Source: Mactra quadrangularis | Taxonomy: Eukaryota > Mollusca > Bivalvia > Venerida > Mactridae | Assembly: GCA_025267735.1 (NCBI GenBank) | Contig: CM046308.1 | Location: 31,423,267 to 31,487,266 of the forward strand | DNA: 64,000 bases | Direction of reading: 5' to 3' | In this document: piece after piece, positions 59,335-64,000 of the stretch | Layout of the letters: every line of letters starts with the position of its first letter | Position numbering within the stretch: position 1 is the first letter of the stretch | Translations under genes and position numbers: made by a program | The notes under the pieces: generated by a model | Told to the model about the DNA's origin: nothing | The model's database searches: none | Seen by the model: the letters and a program-made list of their open reading frames with translations, nothing else

Positions 59335-60828
59335 TATGATGTCTACAGATCAATACCCGGATGTATATTTCGCAACAAGAAATATCATTAAAATGATATT
59401 TGGCGCCATGCACGGTTCATTTTGTTTGGGTTATACTAGTTAGTCACCCATAATACACAAAGTAAATAGTCATCAACTACTGTCCTTGCTACGCACCTGT
59501 TTATCACAAATAACCAATGATACCATATCTTTTAACCAATCTATTTCTTTATACTAGAAGAGAGTTTCATTGGACAAAGAGGTATGTTAGAGCAAATTGT
59601 CTTGGTTAAAACGTTAGGTCAAATGTTGTATTAGAGAGCTGCGCCGTAAAGAAGGATTAACTATTTTAGTATTATAATTTCAAAACAGCACTGTTTATTA
59701 AAACTAAAATGTGTTTTTTCTGGCAACCGGCTTTCGTTGGCAATTTATTTCACTAATAATTTCTCACCGTTAACGGTTTCCTAGGATGGAAAATTAAATT
59801 ATTGCTGTTTATTTTATATAAGGGAAGGAAACAATTGATTTGGTCACCGTCTGAGGCATCGGGCTATGAAATACAATTATATAATATAGCGATACAATTT
59901 CCGTATAAGTACTATCTATACATGTAATTATACAATTAGTACTAATTTATTGTCAGCTATATATGACTGTATTACACAAGACCAATAACTATGGGAGTGT
60001 ACCACGAGGTCTTGATTTTCCCTATGGACCTACAACCATAGTTATAAAATTTCTGATTCTATCGAATGTTCCATATGATGGACACTAATTATGCATTAAT
60101 CAAAACAACACATGTGTCTATTATTGAATAATCATGTAAGTTCTCGCCAGTCTAATAGTTTATTCACATTGAAACGTGCCGTTCATATTACAAGCATGCT
60201 GTATAGTTCATTTTTCTTACACATGAATAATTTCACAGTGACTTCGTGCTCTTTGTATAACAATCGTGATATTGTGAGAGCGTGTATTCAATCACTGTAA
60301 ATTATTCAAACTTTGACAGTTGAGGAAAATACAATATATTATAAATATGATTTATATGACTTCAAGAAAAGATACCAATGTTAGTTTCTTGCACTTGGAG
60401 TACATTGTCACGCATGTATTACAGTAGCTTGGGAGAATAAAATTCAACAAACTCATTTGTAGTTAGACTACTTTTTTCAATATTTATTAGTAGCATTAGT
60501 TGTAACGTTATCTCTTTAATTAACAGAGTTATTGAAGTCTTACAAATGTATTCACACTTGAAACAAACAAAACGCTGTTCTCTTGTCTTTAAGTTCCTTT
60601 ATTAGACAATAACTAATGGAATCACACTGAGCACATAACTACGTATACCACATGAAAAGAAACAACTCACCAGACAAGGACGTGTCAGGAGTACATATCG
60701 GTATGATGGGATATTAACTTTTAAACGAGTTCACAAAAGGTTTCACTAGCATCTGTGTGATCAGAATTTCCAGTCAACTGTCTGCGGGAATGATTATTTA
60801 TAAGAAAATATAATTAGCCTACTAAAAA

Positions 60829-60910
60829 GGGTGTAACCGATATATCGGTTAATATTGCAATAGATATTCCGATGGTTTTTTACCGGTTCGTTTTTTTCTG
60901 AACCGGTTCA
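60829..60910. repeat. Palindromic cluster resembling a hAT terminus relic
   Basis: AGGGTGTAACCGATATATCG with GTT contains the perfect 16-bp palindrome AACCGATATATCGGTT (60,835-60,850). It is followed by a hairpin ACCGGTTCGTTTTTTTCTGA ACCGGT (60,882-60,907). The opening GGGTGTAACCG is like one end of many animal hAT elements, but no partner end was found. Confidence 0.4.
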
Positions 60911-61293
60911 TGTAGCTATTTGCCATATTTGCTGTTTATATCAGAATCTAAAAATTGAATGTTTGAAATATTGAAACAATCTAATTATAGTTTGTGCGGT
61001 AACAGAATACGTTAATAGTTTAATTACAATATAAGTAATGTTTTAGAATGCAAAGCTAATACAAAGCATGCAATACAAAATTATCAATAAAATAATAGGA
61101 ATAATAAGCATTACTAGGTGTTTTGTCACACATTCTAAACTAAATATTTTAGATTTTTACTTACACTTTATTGCTGTTTTTTGCAAGATAGTATCAATAC
61201 CAAACGTCAGGGATTGCAATTTTTACGCAATTGTATAACCTTCTGTTCAATTTTCTGTGGAAGCAAGTTCAATAACAAATAGACATGCCCTGC

Positions 61294-61598
61294 GTTCAGT
61301 TACCGCGAACGTTTTGTAACGTTCTGTAACGTTACATTTGGAGCTCCTCGGCCATTCGTTGCGAAAAATCTCGGACATATTTAGACGCTATTTGGAAACT
61401 ACCGGTGTTGAAGTAAACAAATATATGATCATTTAGGCAATGGATGATGTTTCGTTTTTAGTCCGTAAATTTTGAAACATCACTCATTGCCTTAACGATC
61501 GCATATTTGTTTATTAGATAAGATTATTCGCAGCGAATGGCCGAGGAGTTCCGAATGTATCGTTATGTAACGTTCTGTAACGTTTTGTGTAATTGAAC
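61294..61598. mobile_element. Palindromic MITE, 305 bp, with AACGTT-rich ends
   Basis: The arms are inverted copies from GTTCAGTTAC (61,294) and GTAATTGAAC (ending 61,598) inwards. Matching blocks are CGTTTTGTAACGTTCTGTAA (left) against TAACGTTCTGTAACGTTTTG (right, itself partly palindromic), GCTCCTCGGCCATTCGTTGCG against CGCAGCGAATGGCCGAGGAG, and near the centre ACAAATATATGATC with GGCAATGGATGATGTTTC against its inverted partner. The repeated AACGTTCTGTAACGTT at each end suggests a terminal protein-binding repeat. No ORF. It lies inside the 59,443-62,088 unit, so it inserted later. Confidence 0.9.
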
Positions 61599-62565
61599 AT
61601 GCTAATGATTATGCGCTGCGTTCTGTGTTGTGTCTTCTTTGAGAATTTTAATATACGTTTTACATTCTGTTAGATGTTTCACTGATGAATTACTTTAATT
61701 GCTTAGCTGTGTGTGTTCTTATGTATCATTGGATTTTAATAGAAACACAATCATTTAATTGTATAATCGATTTTGTCTACAAACTTATTTCAAAATTATT
61801 TCTGAAATTTGTATCTATTATGATACAAGCCTCGCATAAAAGTGCATAATAGTTATGTCATACCGTTAGTTCTTTGTCTATCGACCAGCACACTGATGTA
61901 CTAGGCAATGCGTTAATTTCAGTGTAGCTGTCTAAGCCAACTTTTGGACTATATTTTAACCAATACAGTTTGCTCTACCATACCTACAGAAATGTATAGA
62001 ACACATGGTACCATTGGTTATTTGTGATAAACAGGTGCGTAACATGGACAGTAGTTGCTGACTATTTATTCTTTGTACTATGGGTGACTATGCTAATTGA
62101 TAATACATTTATTTTGAATGTAACTAATTATGATTCAGATATCAATCTTCTTTTCAAAAGGTGAATGTTCTAAGCAAATGAATACTGATTTAGTAAAACA
62201 TCTACAATGATTACTATTTAATATTCTAACATATTCATGTTATGTATGTATTCTAAAGCATTGCTTCAGTTATTATGTATATATTTGTCTGAGACAGTTA
62301 TCTCCATGCTTGATGTCTAACGCACGGTCATATCGTACGTTATGATGACCGTGATTGATAAAGCAGAATGGTAAAACAATGAAGTTATATCATTGTTATT
62401 TCTGCAGTTTATCTTCATATGTTCAGCTGAATGAGAATAGTTGCGAATAATTTTCAACTGGGGTATTCTATTTGGAGTAAAATAGCTACATTTATATTAT
62501 TTACTATATGCCAGAACGTTTTCGAGCATTAGGATTATAAATATTTCAAAAGGTCTCCGTCAGGC

Positions 62566-62680
62566 GTAGGTCAATGGCCACTTAGTTGAATCATTGGATA
62601 GCCAGTTCATTGTTTGTTTAAATCGAATTCAAAACCCTTATCCTTACTTGTCTTGAGCAAGACATTTTATCCTACTTATT
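62566..62680 (+). mobile_element. Probable tRNA-derived SINE, third family
   Basis: GTAGGTCAATGGCCACTTAG with TTGAATCATTGGATAGCC is a degenerate tRNA-like head, followed about 25 bp later by a B-box-like AAATCGAATTCAAAACCC. The body segment CTTGTCTTGAGCAAGACATT with TTATCCTACTT matches a motif (CTTGGGCAAGACACTTTATCC) that I recognise from several animal SINE families. The A and B boxes are too degraded to drive transcription. Confidence 0.6.
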
Positions 62681-62689
62681 CATAAAATA

Positions 62690-64000
62690 ACAAAAAAGAA
62701 ATCAAACTCGATAGTGATTAAATTTCAAGTTGTTAGAATTCGTTTTTAAACCGATCTAAAGAAACAAAATAAATTGAAACAATTTGTATAAAACAAGCCT
62801 ACTGAATGTATTTGCAATTGATTATTCAGTTCTCATCTTAAGGTTTAGGTCCATATTTTTCTGCATAAAATTGCAAATGACCAAACAAAGCAAAGAATCT
62901 TCTGTAGAAACTGAAATTTTAACAACAATTTAAGAACTTATCCCTCTATGCTTTGATGATATAGCGTTGCATCAAAACCCCTTCAACTCTGAATTAGGGA
63001 CCAGGATAGGGGTCATGTTTCTGGTACGGTTATAATGATGTTAAGTTGACAATAGAGGAAGAGATTTAAACTGCTTACCTTTTGACACATTTGCAATGAA
63101 CTCCGAGCAATGAAACAACGAAAATCAACATCCTTCATAAATTTCACAACATTTCACTTTCGCTTATTTTTGTTCATGGAGTTTGACATTTTTAGGGTTA
63201 ATGTATTTACCGAAAAACCCGAATATTCATGAAAAATAACCGAAAGACACTCATTGGAGTTGTATCTTGAGCTAATAAATCACGTTTTACTATAAAAATA
63301 TGTGTTTAAATGTTTTAAAATACTTGTTGCCAATGACATTTGAACATTTTGATGTGTTAGTATCAATATTAAGTAAAAATGCAATTATTAAGATGCGACA
63401 AACAATCGTTGTAAGTACAATAGAATGATTTCATTTGTTAATAAATTTCTTCACAAAACTGTTTCAAACAAATGTCAGTAATAATAATTAATCTAACTAT
63501 TTTTCCTGTTTACACGAAAGTATAAGTCATAACTAATTAAATACGAGGGGTTATCGTTTCTCCGATAGCGAACAGAACCCGACTAGGGTTTTTTCTAGAA
63601 TATGAAAAAGCTATATGCTATATGAATGTTTTGGGACATATCAATTAAGGTTTTTCGCCTGTGAAATTCATCCTTTGAGTTTTTTTCTCATTTATATATA
63701 TAAACAACTTGTCTTGACTTTATCCATGGGTTACTCATATTAAAACTGATATAATGTCTATATATTAGAACCCCTTACATGAGCCAAAAAAGGTCCATGA
63801 TTCTAAAAGACCATAAAAGAACAAATTCAATGACTATTCTAGAATTTTCCAGGATATTTTTACACTGTTCAAGTACTTTTTATGTATCTAAAGCACTAAC
63901 ATGTGTAAATTGGTATAAATAAAAGTGTGCAAGCAGGACTCTAAAATGACATGTAACATGTTACATGTATGAGCGGTTTAAAACCAATAAAATAAAATCT
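62690..64000. other. A+T-rich non-coding DNA to the window end
   Basis: No exon, RNA or bounded repeat was recognised. A G+C-richer stretch at 63,543-63,590 (GAGGGGTTATCGTTTCTCCG, GAACAGAACCCGACTAGGG) could be a mobile-element end, but no partner is visible in the window. Confidence 0.4.

Larger units (their letters stand above)
59443..62088. mobile_element. 2.65-kb unit with 85-bp inverted ends and TA flanks
   Basis: The left end GTCACCCATAATACACAAAG (59,443-59,527) and the right end, read on the minus strand from 62,088, GTCACCCATAGTACAAAGAA, match inverted over about 85 bp at roughly 90% identity. A shared core is GCACCTGTTTATCACAAATA ACCAATG. Both ends are flanked by TA (59,441-59,442; 62,089-62,090), consistent with a TA-targeting transposase. 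No transposase ORF lies between. It contains a nested palindromic MITE (61,294-61,598) and a hAT-like motif near 60,829. Two separate inverted copies of a short repeat would look similar, apart from the TA flanks. Confidence 0.7.

Overview
This looks like a gene-poor, strongly A+T-rich stretch of an animal nuclear genome, probably a mollusc and plausibly a bivalve. The evidence is short scattered ORFs in all frames, several tRNA-derived SINE families, a decayed non-LTR retrotransposon, several MITE-like DNA elements with target-site duplications, and one spliced-looking signal-peptide exon. There are no operons, bacterial-type ribosome binding sites or long ORFs. The mollusc assignment is inference from the repeat types, not from a species-diagnostic gene.

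Layout. 0-13.5 kb is non-coding and holds a 2-copy ~120-bp tandem repeat (3.4 kb), SINE fragments (1.4, 4.9, 7.5 kb), one full-length tRNA-derived SINE with target-site duplications (10.6-10.9 kb) and a hAT-type MITE with a perfect 8-bp target-site duplication (11.48-11.95 kb). 13.52-19.82 kb is a candidate 6.3-kb transposon-like unit. It is bounded by inverted CACTGTAAAAA termini and ~300-bp subterminal arrays of GTGTTTTAAAACAC-like palindromes. It carries a 5S-rRNA-like segment followed by a T21 run, a SINE, a perfect hairpin and a ~64-bp tandem repeat. 21.32-33.04 kb is a direct tandem duplication of a ~5.86-kb unit. Flanking blocks (5.4-6.6, 8.9-9.1, 19.9-21.7, 33.5-34.4 kb) are more diverged paralogues, so the region appears to have grown by repeated segmental duplication.

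33-48 kb is mostly featureless A+T-rich DNA with local diverged repeats, a SINE and tRNA-like fragments. 48.44-50.64 kb is a 5'-truncated, frameshifted non-LTR retrotransposon on the minus strand with recognisable reverse-transcriptase motifs. 54.49-54.72 kb is a G+C-richer degenerate minisatellite built on a GCGACATTAAGCGTCAA-like unit.

The only host gene I can support begins at 56,211 on the plus strand: a 94-nt coding exon encoding a signal peptide and ending in a phase-1 GTAAGT donor. A CRE (TGACGTCA) and a TATA box lie 60-90 bp upstream. If this gene is real, the downstream sequence is its first intron. That sequence holds a dense nest of mobile elements: two palindromic MITEs (57.87 and 58.11 kb), a 372-bp Tc1/mariner-type MITE with TA duplications (58.96 kb), a 2.65-kb unit with 85-bp inverted ends and TA flanks (59.44-62.09 kb) that itself contains a 305-bp palindromic MITE, and a SINE (62.57 kb). 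No second exon could be recognised before the window ends.
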